This document shows, piece after piece, positions 1-6,173 of a stretch of 7,452 bases of DNA. The stretch comes from SAR92 clade bacterium (GTDB lineage: Bacteria > Pseudomonadota > Gammaproteobacteria > Pseudomonadales > Porticoccaceae). The stretch lies in contig JABBBF010000043.1 in NCBI GenBank assembly GCA_018607545.1, positions 1-7,452 of the forward strand, written 5' to 3'. Position 1 is the first letter of the stretch. Each line of letters opens with the position of its first letter. A model generated the notes under the pieces. The model searched no databases. It was not told where the DNA came from and saw only the letters and a list, made by a program, of their open reading frames with translations. Made by a program: the position numbers and the translations under genes.

Positions 1-344
1 CGCTGTTATTTAATCCCGGTGGATTTCGCGAAGAATTCCACGGTTTTCGATTAGAACAGCGGGTTGCGGTTATCTTGTTCGCGATTGTTGTTGCTGGTGT
101 GGCGTTACCCCGTGAGTACACACCTTGGATTGAATTGTTGTCGCTGCCGCTGTTAATCGCTGGCGTGGCACTGGTTCACTCAAGTGTGAAAGTTATGGAA
201 TGGGGCGGACACTGGCTTGGATTAATGTACTTCGGACTGTTTTTTATCGGTCCAACAGGTACTGTGTTGGTCGGCCTTGGATTGGTTGATAGCATATTGA
301 ATTTACGCTCTCGTCTTGCGGCGTTTAAAAACCGCGACTCCTGA
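1..344 (+). CDS. C-terminal part of a DUF2232-like integral membrane protein (5' end off the window)
   Basis: The open frame enters from the left edge (first full codon at 3) and ends at the TGA at 342-344, so 113 residues are visible. A TTG at 75 could be taken as a start, but the frame is open and protein-like upstream of it, so the gene is better read as truncated by the window edge. Three hydrophobic stretches are visible: one around VAVILFAIVVAGVAL, one around LLSLPLLIAGVALV and one around LMYFGLFFIGPTGTVLVGLG. A short basic tail with LNLRSRL follows. In Pseudomonas a membrane protein of unknown function sits between rpsR and rplI, and this C-terminus and position fit that family. Its function is unknown. 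It ends 26 nt before rplI and is probably in the same transcript. Confidence 0.75.
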   Translation, partial: LLFNPGGFREEFHGFRLEQRVAVILFAIVVAGVALPREYTPWIELLSLPLLIAGVALVHSSVKVMEWGGHWLGLMYFGLFFIGPTGTVLVGLGLVDSILNLRSRLAAFKNRDS

Positions 345-370
345 GCCAAGTATGAAAAGAGGATATTAAG

Positions 371-820
371 ATGGAAGTCATTCTGTTAGAAAAGATCGGC
401 AAGTTGGGCAATATTGGTGACAAGGCTGTTGTTAAATCTGGCTTCGGTCGCAATTACCTGATCCCTCAGGGCAAGGCTGTTTTTGCTACAGCGGCAAACA
501 TTGCTGACTTTGAGCTGCGTCGCGCAGATCTCGAAGCCGCTGCGGCGTCCAAGTTAGGCGCAGCAGAAGCACGTGCTGCGGCACTGGCTGCAATCGGATC
601 AGTGACTATCACTGCAGTTGCTGGCGACGAAGGCAAGCTGTTCGGTTCTGTCGGTATTCGTGAGTTGGAAGATGCTCTGGCTACTGCAGGCAGCGATATC
701 AATAAGAGCGAAATCAACATGCCAGACGGTCCAATCCGTTTTGTTGGTGAGTTCAGCATTGAGTGTCAGTTGCACGTAGACGTTACTCAAAGCTTCACAG
801 TTATTGTTGAAGCTGAATAA
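371..820 (+). CDS. rplI: 50S ribosomal protein L9
   Basis: Encodes bL9, which binds 23S rRNA at the base of the L1 stalk. The 149 residues equal the length of E. coli L9 and align end to end as I recall that protein. The N-terminal RNA-binding domain starts MEVILLEKIGKLGNIGD and carries the signature GFGRNYLIPQGKA at residues 24-36. An Ala-rich connecting helix spans about 42-75, and the C-terminal domain carries GDEGKLFGSV at 85-94. The start is supported by a Shine-Dalgarno AAGAGGA at 357-363, seven bases before ATG. It follows the membrane protein gene by 26 nt and is followed by a strong terminator, so it is the last gene of the ribosomal-protein operon. No key part is missing. Confidence 0.98.
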   Translation: MEVILLEKIGKLGNIGDKAVVKSGFGRNYLIPQGKAVFATAANIADFELRRADLEAAAASKLGAAEARAAALAAIGSVTITAVAGDEGKLFGSVGIRELEDALATAGSDINKSEINMPDGPIRFVGEFSIECQLHVDVTQSFTVIVEAE

Positions 821-855
821 GTCCCCACTTAGAATTTAAAGCGGGAATTTATTGC

Positions 856-899
856 AAAACGGCACTGCTTCTGAATAAGATGCAGTGCCGTTTTCGTTT
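856..899 (+). terminator. Rho-independent terminator after rplI
   Basis: A perfect 13-bp inverted repeat, 856-868 with 882-894, surrounds a 13-base loop. The loop can close further by pairing TCT (870-872) with AGA (878-880) around GAATA. The 3' arm ends in TTTT and is followed by CGTTT, a short T-rich tract. It lies 36 nt after the rplI stop and separates rplI from dnaB. The A-rich 5' foot means the element could also work on the other strand. Confidence 0.85.
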
Positions 900-963
900 C
901 AACTTTCGTAACAACTGTCGTATGACTGTCTTTTCAACTAGAGCCTGATGATCAGTTAAAACT

Positions 964-2412
964 ATGAACGAAGCATTATTTGCAGAACCTACAGCCAGCC
1001 AGCCACTGCCCCATTCGATTGAGGCAGAGCAGGCCGTACTTGGCGGTTTGATGCTAAAAAATGATGCCTTTGATGCTGCGGCGACAGTGTTATCTGATAC
1101 CGATTTTTACAGCCAGGACCATCAGCTTATTTTTAATGCGATGGCGAGACTGGCGGAAGAGGGTCAGCCCTTTGATCCCATCACTCTCAGTGAATCTCTA
1201 CAAAACAGTAATGAGTTAGCCGGCATCGGCGGTGCCGAGTATCTTGTGGATCTCGCCAGCAGCACGCCGAGCTCGGCGAATATTGCGGCCTATACCCAAA
1301 TTGTTCTCGAGCGCTCAATTGTTCGCCAGCTGATTGGCGCGGCCAGTGAGACGGTGCGCAAAGGTTACAATCCCCTGGGTTGGGATAGTGCTCAGCTGCT
1401 CGCTGAAGCGGAGAGCCGACTCCAAGAAATTATTGAAAACCGGCCGAAAAAGGGCGGTTTCAAAGAAGTTAATGCCTTGCTTAAAGAGGCTGTCGAACGT
1501 CTTGATGAGCTGTTTAAGAACGATGCCGATATCACCGGTATGGGCACTGGCTTTAAAGATCTCGATGATATGACCTCCGGTTGGCAGAAGTCCGATCTAG
1601 TGATTGTGGCAGGGCGACCGTCTATGGGTAAAACCGCCTTTGCCATGAATATGGTTGAGTATGCGACCCTTAATCAAAATCGTCCGGTGCTGGTTTTCTC
1701 TCTTGAGATGCCAGCCAGCCAGTTGATTATTCGACTGCTGTCGTCGATCGGCAAGATCGATCAGACACGCATGCGCTCCGGTAATCTCACCGAAGATGAT
1801 TGGCCGCGCCTCAGCAGTGCTGCGCAGCGCCTTAAAGACCGCCCCTTATTTATCGATGACACGTCCGGCATAACGCCATTGGGCATGCGCAATCAAATTA
1901 AACAGTTCACCCGTGAACGTGTTGAGCAGTTGCGTCAGGAATGGCATCAGGAACATGGTGCAGATACGCCGGCAGATACGGAAGCACTCTATGCTCAGGC
2001 CCAACCTGGTTTGATTATGGTGGATTACCTGCAGCTGATGAGCGGTAATAATCCGGCTGATGGTCGTGTGCAGGAGATCTCGCAGATCTCTCGGGAATTG
2101 AAAAACCTGGCTCGTGAATATGAATGCCCGATGATTGCACTCTCCCAGTTGAGTCGTAATCTTGAGCAGCGTCCCAATAAGCGACCGATTAACTCAGACT
2201 TGAGAGAATCTGGTGCCATTGAGCAGGATGCTGACGTCATTGTGTTTCTCTATCGCGATGAGGTGTACAACGAAGACAGTCCCGACAAGGGCAGTGCCGA
2301 AATCATTATCGGCAAGCAGCGAAATGGTCCCATTGGCACCTGCCGATTAGCCTTTCTCGGTAAGTACACGCGCTTCGAAAATTTGGCTGGCGACTACTTC
2401 ACCGAAAACTAA
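964..2412 (+). CDS. dnaB: Replicative DNA helicase DnaB
   Basis: Encodes the hexameric ring helicase that unwinds DNA 5' to 3' at the fork and recruits primase. The 482 residues compare with 471 in E. coli. The N-terminal domain begins with PHSIEAEQAVLGGLM at 16-30. The RecA-like ATPase domain has Walker A GRPSMGKT at 217-224, FSLEMP at 245-250, Walker B LIMVDYLQL at 350-358, and the late motifs SDLRESGAIEQDADVIVFLYR (411-431) and GKQRNGPIGT (450-459). About 26 extra residues, roughly 319-345, lie just before Walker B compared with the E. coli protein as I recall it. The ATG at 964 is the first possible start after an in-frame TGA at 949-951, and the conserved N-terminus rules out later ones. 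No clear Shine-Dalgarno precedes it. panC follows after 35 nt with no terminator. Confidence 0.97.
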   Translation: MNEALFAEPTASQPLPHSIEAEQAVLGGLMLKNDAFDAAATVLSDTDFYSQDHQLIFNAMARLAEEGQPFDPITLSESLQNSNELAGIGGAEYLVDLASSTPSSANIAAYTQIVLERSIVRQLIGAASETVRKGYNPLGWDSAQLLAEAESRLQEIIENRPKKGGFKEVNALLKEAVERLDELFKNDADITGMGTGFKDLDDMTSGWQKSDLVIVAGRPSMGKTAFAMNMVEYATLNQNRPVLVFSLEMPASQLIIRLLSSIGKIDQTRMRSGNLTEDDWPRLSSAAQRLKDRPLFIDDTSGITPLGMRNQIKQFTRERVEQLRQEWHQEHGADTPADTEALYAQAQPGLIMVDYLQLMSGNNPADGRVQEISQISRELKNLAREYECPMIALSQLSRNLEQRPNKRPINSDLRESGAIEQDADVIVFLYRDEVYNEDSPDKGSAEIIIGKQRNGPIGTCRLAFLGKYTRFENLAGDYFTEN

Positions 2413-2447
2413 ATTTTTACAGATAGGCTTCCACAGGGTAATCGATC

Positions 2448-3299
2448 ATGAGAATCTTCCACACCGTTAGTGGTCTTCGAGACGCGTTGACTGTGCATCG
2501 CCGTGAAGGTTTGCGCATTGGCTTTGTACCCACTATGGGTAACCTGCATCAGGGTCATCTGGCGTTGGTGAAACAGGCCCGTGAAAGCTGCGACATAGTG
2601 GTCTGCTCAATCTTTGTTAACGCATTGCAATTTGGCCTCAATGAAGATTGGGACAAGTATCCACGCACTTACCAGATGGATTGCGACAAGCTTACAGAAG
2701 CCGGTTGCGACTACCTCTTTCATCCAGATGATACCGAGATGTACCCCAATGGTCTGGATACTCAGAGTCGGGTTATCTGCCCGACCATGACCGATGTGCT
2801 CTGCGGCGCCAGCCGTCCCGGCCACTTCGAGGGTGTCACCACTGTGGTCTCTAAGCTGTTTAATATAGTTCAGCCCGATGAGGCTATTTTTGGTATCAAA
2901 GACTACCAACAGTTAGCGGTTATTCGGCGCATGGTCGAAGATCTCTGTATGCCGGTGCAAATTACTGCGGCACCGATTTATCGGGAAGCTGACGGTTTGG
3001 CCATGAGTTCGCGAAATAGCTATATCACCGAGGAAGAGCGTCCCAAGGTGGTTGTTTTAAAAGATAGCTTGGAGTGGATTGCGCATCAGGTTCGAGAGGG
3101 TGCACGAAATTTTCGCCAGTTAGAGGTGCTAGCTATTGAACGTATTGCTGAGGCTGGTTTTAAGACTGATTATATTACCCTGAGCAATAGCAAAACCTTG
3201 GATCCGGCGGCGGAAGACGATCTGGAAATCACTATTCTGGGTGCTATCTTTACTGAGTCGGCGCGACTGATTGATAACCTCAGTATTCGCCTCGACTAG
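2448..3299 (+). CDS. panC: Pantothenate synthetase (pantoate--beta-alanine ligase)
   Basis: Catalyses the ATP-dependent joining of pantoate and beta-alanine to give pantothenate (vitamin B5), the CoA precursor; cytosolic. The 283 residues equal the E. coli length. Signatures in order are: the nucleotide-binding [10 protein letters not shown] at 28-37 (HIGH-type), [10 protein letters not shown] at 54-63, [18 protein letters not shown] at 122-139, FGIKDYQQL at 148-156, and the KMSKS-like DGLAMSSRN at 182-190. The C-terminal ARLIDN at 272-277 is also typical. Two usually conserved positions differ: Ala59 where Pro is common, and Ile150 where Glu or Gln is common before KD. A Shine-Dalgarno AGGG at 2435-2438 precedes the ATG by nine bases. 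It lies 35 nt after dnaB and 65 nt before panD, so the three genes may share a transcript. panB is not next to it. Confidence 0.97.
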   Translation: MRIFHTVSGLRDALTVHRREGLRIGFVPTMGNLHQGHLALVKQARESCDIVVCSIFVNALQFGLNEDWDKYPRTYQMDCDKLTEAGCDYLFHPDDTEMYPNGLDTQSRVICPTMTDVLCGASRPGHFEGVTTVVSKLFNIVQPDEAIFGIKDYQQLAVIRRMVEDLCMPVQITAAPIYREADGLAMSSRNSYITEEERPKVVVLKDSLEWIAHQVREGARNFRQLEVLAIERIAEAGFKTDYITLSNSKTLDPAAEDDLEITILGAIFTESARLIDNLSIRLD

Positions 3300-3364
3300 G
3301 CCTATAGAACCAATTAGCTATTTTATTTAAGTACATCTTTTAACGTATTTTTAGGAGCAAATGG

Positions 3365-3748
3365 ATGTTGTCGACCTTTCTGAAAGCCAAGCTGCATATG
3401 GGATCCGTGACCCAAGCCGAGCTTTGGTATGACGGTTCCTGTGCCATAGATGCGGATTTGTTAGCGCTCTCGGGCATGCGGGAATTTGAGCAGATCGATA
3501 TTTACAATATTACCAATGGTGAGCGCCTTACCACCTATGTCATTGTGGCTGAAGCCGGATCCGGAATCATTTCTATGAACGGCGCAGCGGCGCGCAAATT
3601 CCAAGTTGGCGATCGGATTATTATTGCCAGTTACGGCCAGTTTTCCGAGTTAGAAGCGGCTGAGCATAAGCCTAAGCTGGTCTACCTCAATCCAGATAAT
3701 ACCGTCGAGCGCAGTGCCAATACCATTGCTGTGCAGCTGGCGGAATAA
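3365..3748 (+). CDS. panD: Aspartate 1-decarboxylase (pyruvoyl-dependent proenzyme)
   Basis: Makes beta-alanine from L-aspartate for PanC, using a pyruvoyl group formed by self-cleavage. The 127 residues match the family length (126 in E. coli). The cleavage site Gly24-Ser25 is intact in YDGSCAID, as are Lys9, Tyr22, Arg54 and Tyr58, which line the active site in E. coli Pan[10 protein letters not shown] (50-58) and [12 protein letters not shown] follow the family pattern. An ATG at 3361 is in another frame that soon stops. The strong Shine-Dalgarno AGGAG at 3353-3357, seven bases before 3365, together with protein similarity, selects 3365. The 65-nt AT-rich gap after panC shows no convincing separate promoter. 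Next to panC it supplies that enzyme's second substrate. Confidence 0.97.
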   Translation: MLSTFLKAKLHMGSVTQAELWYDGSCAIDADLLALSGMREFEQIDIYNITNGERLTTYVIVAEAGSGIISMNGAAARKFQVGDRIIIASYGQFSELEAAEHKPKLVYLNPDNTVERSANTIAVQLAE

Positions 3749-3759
3749 ATTTGAAATTC

Positions 3760-3780
3760 AGCGCCCGTTTCACGGGCGCT
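3760..3780. terminator. GC-rich hairpin between convergent panD and amidohydrolase genes
   Basis: A 9-bp perfect inverted repeat, AGCGCCCGT at 3760-3768 with ACGGGCGCT at 3772-3780, has a three-base loop. It starts 12 nt after the panD stop and lies 35 nt beyond the stop of the opposite-strand gene. The stem is strong, but neither side has a long T run: TATAGT follows on plus and GAATTTCAAATTT on minus. It is best read as a bidirectional terminator of the intergenic space. Confidence 0.65.
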
Positions 3781-3814
3781 TATAGTCACTCTAGTTCTAA
3801 TTGCTCTGCTTTAA

Positions 3815-5509
3815 TTACTTTGCTTTAAATACTCGCTCTCCCGCTAGCCAGGTTTCTAATACCTGGGTCTTCCACAAGTCTTTGGAAGCAATATGGTAGA
3901 TATCCTGATCAAGCAAAATAAAGTCGGCCCACTTCCCAGGAGTTAGTCCTCCAAGCCTGTCCTCCTGGTGAGCTGCCCATGCAGCGTCGATACTAAAACT
4001 GCGCATGGTTTCTTTTATGGTCATGGCCTCTTCTGCAATCCAGCCACCTTCAGGTTGATTAGCTTTGTTCTGTCTGGTTACGGCGGCGTGTATACCATCG
4101 AAAGGCGCCGCTAACTCAACTGGGAAATCGGACCCTGAAACCACACGGCTGCCCTGATTGAGAAAACTGCGCCAGGCATAGGCACCTTTTAAGCGCTCGG
4201 CACCAATTCTGTCTTCGGCCATATTCATATCGCTAGTGGCATGAGTAGGCTGCATGGAGGGAATTACATCGAGGCTTTTAAAGCGTGGCAAATCGCTTAG
4301 GGCGACTACCTGAGAGTGCTCGATACGGTGACGCAGATGGCGGCCTCCAACTGTGTTGTAAGCATGTTCAATTTCATCCAAGGCAATGCGGTTGCCCTTG
4401 TCGCCAATAGCGTGAATCGCAACTTGAAATTCGGCCTTCGTAGCCAGGCTAAACAACTGGCGCAGTTGTTCAGCACTGGTGAGCAGCAGGCCGCTGTGAT
4501 CGGGACGATCCTGGTAGGGCTCAATTAAGGCGGCGCCGCGGCTGCCGAGAGCACCGTCGGTATAAATTTTAATACTGCGGGCGCTGTACATATCATTGCT
4601 GCCGAGGCTATGGCCTGCAGCGAGGATCTGTTCAAGCTCGGGATCGGTTGACGAGATCATACCGTAGAGGCGCACTTGCATAGCGCCACTATCAGCCAGT
4701 TCGCGATAGAGAGCATGCTCTGTGGCACTGACACCGGCATCATGGGTCGAGGTGATACCCAGTTTCAGGAGATGTTTGCTGACCGTATCCAAGGCGACGG
4801 TAATTTCATCAGCGGTTGGTTTGGGTACTGCTTGGGCGATAAGGTCCATGGCATTGTCGATAAATACGCCCGTGGGGATGCCATCGGCATCTCGGAGAAT
4901 TTCGCCGCCGGCGGGTGACAGGGTATTTTTATCAATACCGGCAGCTTTCATTGCAGCACTGTTGGCCCAGCCCGCGTGACCATCGACTCGGTTCAACCAA
5001 ACCGGGCGATCATCGATAAACTGGTCTAATAGTGCAGCAGTGGGAAATTGCTGATCTGGCCACAATACCTGATTCCAGCCGCGACCTTTAATCCACTGCA
5101 GTTGAGGTTGTTCAGCGGCGTAGTTGGCAACTTTTTCGGCGGCCTGCCGAGCGGATGCGAGGCCGCGGACATCAATGCTAAGCAGCGTAAAACCGAGGCT
5201 TGAAACATGGCCGTGGGCATCAATTATGCCGGGTATCAGAGTTTTCCCCTGACCATCAAATTTTTCTGCCTTGGGGTAATTTGCGGCGATTTCTGAGTCG
5301 CCGGTGGCCAGGACTTTACCGTCTCTAATCGCCATAGCAGAAAAGTTAAATAGCTCACGCTGATTGTTAAAACTGTAGCCCTGAATATTGTCGATTAACA
5401 GAGTGTCTGGTTGTTCAGGTTCAGAGCAACCGGTAAGTAGACCAATCAGTAGTGCGTAGGGTAGGAATCGGCTTGCAAACCGGCTTAGGAATTGAGAATG
5501 GGTGCTCAT
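3815..5509 (-). CDS. Lipoprotein amidohydrolase, YtcJ-like (amidohydrolase family 3)
   Basis: A predicted metal-dependent hydrolase of the amidohydrolase superfamily; the substrate cannot be read from sequence. Of its 564 residues, the first 28 form a lipoprotein signal peptide: a basic N-region, a hydrophobic core LPYALLIGLL and a lipobox LTGC with Cys28. Ser at +2 predicts sorting to the outer membrane, so the enzyme would be periplasmic-facing. The catalytic domain shows IIDAHGH (His99, His101), KIYTDGALGSRGA with Lys314, AIHAIGDKGN (His366), HRIEHSQ (His398) and SGSDFP (Asp461). A C-terminal GGLTPGKWADFILLD follows, as in Amidohydro_3 proteins such as NfdA and YtcJ. The ATG has a Shine-Dalgarno GGAG (complement of 5517-5520) seven bases upstream. 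It stands alone, convergent with panD, with its own candidate promoter. Confidence 0.92.
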   Translation of the reverse strand: MSTHSQFLSRFASRFLPYALLIGLLTGCSEPEQPDTLLIDNIQGYSFNNQRELFNFSAMAIRDGKVLATGDSEIAANYPKAEKFDGQGKTLIPGIIDAHGHVSSLGFTLLSIDVRGLASARQAAEKVANYAAEQPQLQWIKGRGWNQVLWPDQQFPTAALLDQFIDDRPVWLNRVDGHAGWANSAAMKAAGIDKNTLSPAGGEILRDADGIPTGVFIDNAMDLIAQAVPKPTADEITVALDTVSKHLLKLGITSTHDAGVSATEHALYRELADSGAMQVRLYGMISSTDPELEQILAAGHSLGSNDMYSARSIKIYTDGALGSRGAALIEPYQDRPDHSGLLLTSAEQLRQLFSLATKAEFQVAIHAIGDKGNRIALDEIEHAYNTVGGRHLRHRIEHSQVVALSDLPRFKSLDVIPSMQPTHATSDMNMAEDRIGAERLKGAYAWRSFLNQGSRVVSGSDFPVELAAPFDGIHAAVTRQNKANQPEGGWIAEEAMTIKETMRSFSIDAAWAAHQEDRLGGLTPGKWADFILLDQDIYHIASKDLWKTQVLETWLAGERVFKAK

Positions 5510-5530
5510 AGTGTGGCTCCGCGAGATCTT

Positions 5531-5542
5531 TTATTATTATTA
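5531..5542. repeat. TTA triplet microsatellite (four units)
   Basis: Four uninterrupted TTA units lie inside a T-rich run at 5529-5547. On the minus strand they read as TAA repeats and overlap the proposed -10 box of the amidohydrolase promoter. Unit gain or loss would change promoter spacing, but four units is short and variability is only a possibility. Confidence 0.6.
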
Positions 5543-5564
5543 TTTTTGACCTGAGGCTAGCCAA
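5536..5564 (-). promoter_or_regulatory. Candidate sigma-70 promoter of the amidohydrolase gene
   Basis: Read on the minus strand, a -35 box TTGGCT (complement of 5559-5564; 4 of 6 consensus bases) is followed by a 17-bp spacer and a -10 box AATAAT (complement of 5536-5541; 5 of 6). The predicted start of transcription lies about 20 nt before the ATG at 5509, giving a short leader that still includes the GGAG ribosome site. The A/T-rich spacer end is helpful for melting. Confidence 0.4.
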
Positions 5565-5587
5565 AGCTTCGCTAACCACGATACTTA

Positions 5588-5791
5588 TTACGCAGATAGT
5601 CGCCTATCGGGTGCATTTGTGCGAGCTTTACTTTTTTCAGGAAGGTAGATGTATTCGCCACTTGCAGAGCTAAGCTGCCCTAGGCGGCCGACATTTTGCC
5701 GAATGTTAGGGCTTGCGGGCCATGGCACAGTTTTTTTTGAGTTACCACTTGCTGTTCCGATGATAATTAATCTGCTCAGAAATCGTCCCAT
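5588..5791 (-). CDS. Doubtful small ORF, 67 residues, no recognised family
   Basis: I do not recognise this protein. It reads MGRFLSRLIIIGTASGNSKK at the start, with a short hydrophobic patch, then a polar, Ser/Asn/Arg-rich body with GEYIYLPEKSK near the end. The main support is a good Shine-Dalgarno: AAAGGA on the minus strand (complement of 5799-5804), seven bases before ATG. It ends 78 nt upstream of the amidohydrolase start and could share its transcript, and it lies divergent from ilvI. Against it: no clear domain, a composition that could arise by chance, and isolation in the longest gene-poor gap of the window. Confidence 0.3.
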   Translation of the reverse strand: MGRFLSRLIIIGTASGNSKKTVPWPASPNIRQNVGRLGQLSSASGEYIYLPEKSKARTNAPDRRLSA

Positions 5792-5820
5792 GAGGGTTTC
5801 CTTTAGTAGGTAAAGTTGCG

Positions 5821-5848
5821 TTGATTCCCTGTGCGTTAGAGATATAGT
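5821..5848 (+). promoter_or_regulatory. ilvI: Candidate sigma-70 promoter of ilvI
   Basis: A -35 box TTGATT at 5821-5826 (4 of 6 consensus bases), a 16-bp spacer and a -10 box TATAGT at 5843-5848 (5 of 6) form the best plus-strand promoter I see ahead of ilvI. Transcription would begin near 5855, leaving about 320 nt of untranslated leader before the GTG at 6174. A promoter nearer the gene is not excluded. Confidence 0.45.
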
Positions 5849-5993
5849 TCGAATCTGAGTGAAGATACAGCCGAGTGGGGGAGGCTGAGCTGCTCAATTG
5901 TTCGTTGACTAATTACTTAAAACTGTTAAATTGCACAGGCTCTGCTCCTATTGACGCAGAAATTTTGGACCCAGTACCAGGTTGGCGTTATCC

Positions 5994-6038
5994 ATGCCGC
6001 TGGTCATCAACAGAGATGGTGCAGCTATTTACCAATAG
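5994..6038 (+). CDS. Possible 14-codon leader peptide with Leu-Val-Ile
   Basis: An ATG at 5994 opens a mini-ORF reading MPLVINRDGAAIYQ and stopping at TAG 6036-6038. Codons 3-5 are Leu, Val and Ile in a row, the three end products of the pathway that ilvI begins, and a second Ile occurs at codon 12. It lies across hairpins 1 and 2 of the leader, so a stalled ribosome would disturb them. Weak points are the very short length, only three regulatory codons together, and a poor ribosome site (AGG at 5979-5981, twelve bases from ATG). It may be chance. Confidence 0.22.
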   Translation: MPLVINRDGAAIYQ

Positions 6039-6142
6039 CACGAGCACCGATAACAGTCATTGAGCACGTACCCGTGTGACTGAAGTTCGCCGCCTTTCGC
6101 GGAATCCAGTTTGATGCAACAGCCGCTTGCCACTGAGAACCG

Positions 6143-6167
6143 TCCTGACACTAAACAGTGACGAGGA
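6143..6167 (+). promoter_or_regulatory. Hairpin that masks the ilvI Shine-Dalgarno
   Basis: The ilvI ribosome site GAGGA is at 6163-6167. TCCT at 6143-6146 pairs with AGGA at 6164-6167. G6147 pairs with C6162, and CACT at 6149-6152 pairs with AGTG at 6157-6160 around the loop AAAC. There is one A-A mismatch (6148/6161) and one bulged G (6163). A rival pairing, CACTG 6131-6135 with CAGTG 6156-6160, would break this hairpin and free the ribosome site. The two states are mutually exclusive, as expected for a translational switch, though no trigger can be named. Confidence 0.45.
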
Positions 6168-6173
6168 ATTATT

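Larger units (their letters stand above)
5849..6173 (+). promoter_or_regulatory. Structured 5' leader RNA of ilvI, candidate cis-regulatory element
   Basis: This stretch has no convincing full-size gene. Its second half folds on paper into a row of hairpins. Hairpin 1 pairs ACCAG 5976-5980 with CTGGT 6000-6004, and GGC 5984-5986 with GCC 5996-5998. Hairpin 2 pairs GGTGC 6018-6022 with GCACC 6044-6048, and GCTATT 6024-6029 with AATAGC 6034-6039, loop TACC. Hairpin 3 pairs CAGTCA 6054-6059 with TGACTG 6077-6082, and CACG 6065-6068 with CGTG 6073-6076, loop TACC. A smaller one pairs CCGC 6090-6093 with GCGG 6099-6102. The last, at 6143-6167, covers the ribosome site. No T run follows hairpin 3, so a classic terminator is not evident. 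From memory, an RNA motif called ilvB-OMG was reported ahead of such genes in oligotrophic marine gammaproteobacteria; this leader may belong to it, but I cannot check the consensus. In 5849-5975 I see no clear structure. Confidence 0.5.

Noticed and set aside
897..926. Weak promoter-like boxes (TTCAAC / TATGAC) ahead of dnaB
   Set aside because: Only 3 of 6 and 4 of 6 consensus bases and overlapping the rplI terminator tail. A dnaB promoter is likely in 895-960, but I cannot place it.
3361..3418. ATG at 3361 as an alternative panD start
   Set aside because: It is in a different frame that stops within about 20 codons. The protein similarity and the AGGAG spacing support 3365.
4306..5223. 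Several open frames of 65-85 codons on both strands within the amidohydrolase gene
   Set aside because: All lie inside a well-supported coding region in other frames, with no family resemblance. They are by-products of its codon use.
5848..5856. TTCGAATC string resembling a tRNA T-loop
   Set aside because: The flanking bases do not form the T-arm stem, and no acceptor, D or anticodon arms can be drawn around it.
5875..6063. Plus-strand frame of 62 codons from GTG with a Leu-rich start (LLNCSLTNYLKLLN)
   Set aside because: No ribosome site precedes the GTG, no family is recognisable, and it overlaps the hairpins of the ilvI leader in a different way from the LVI mini-ORF. The Leu codons are mixed and dispersed, not a clear regulatory run.
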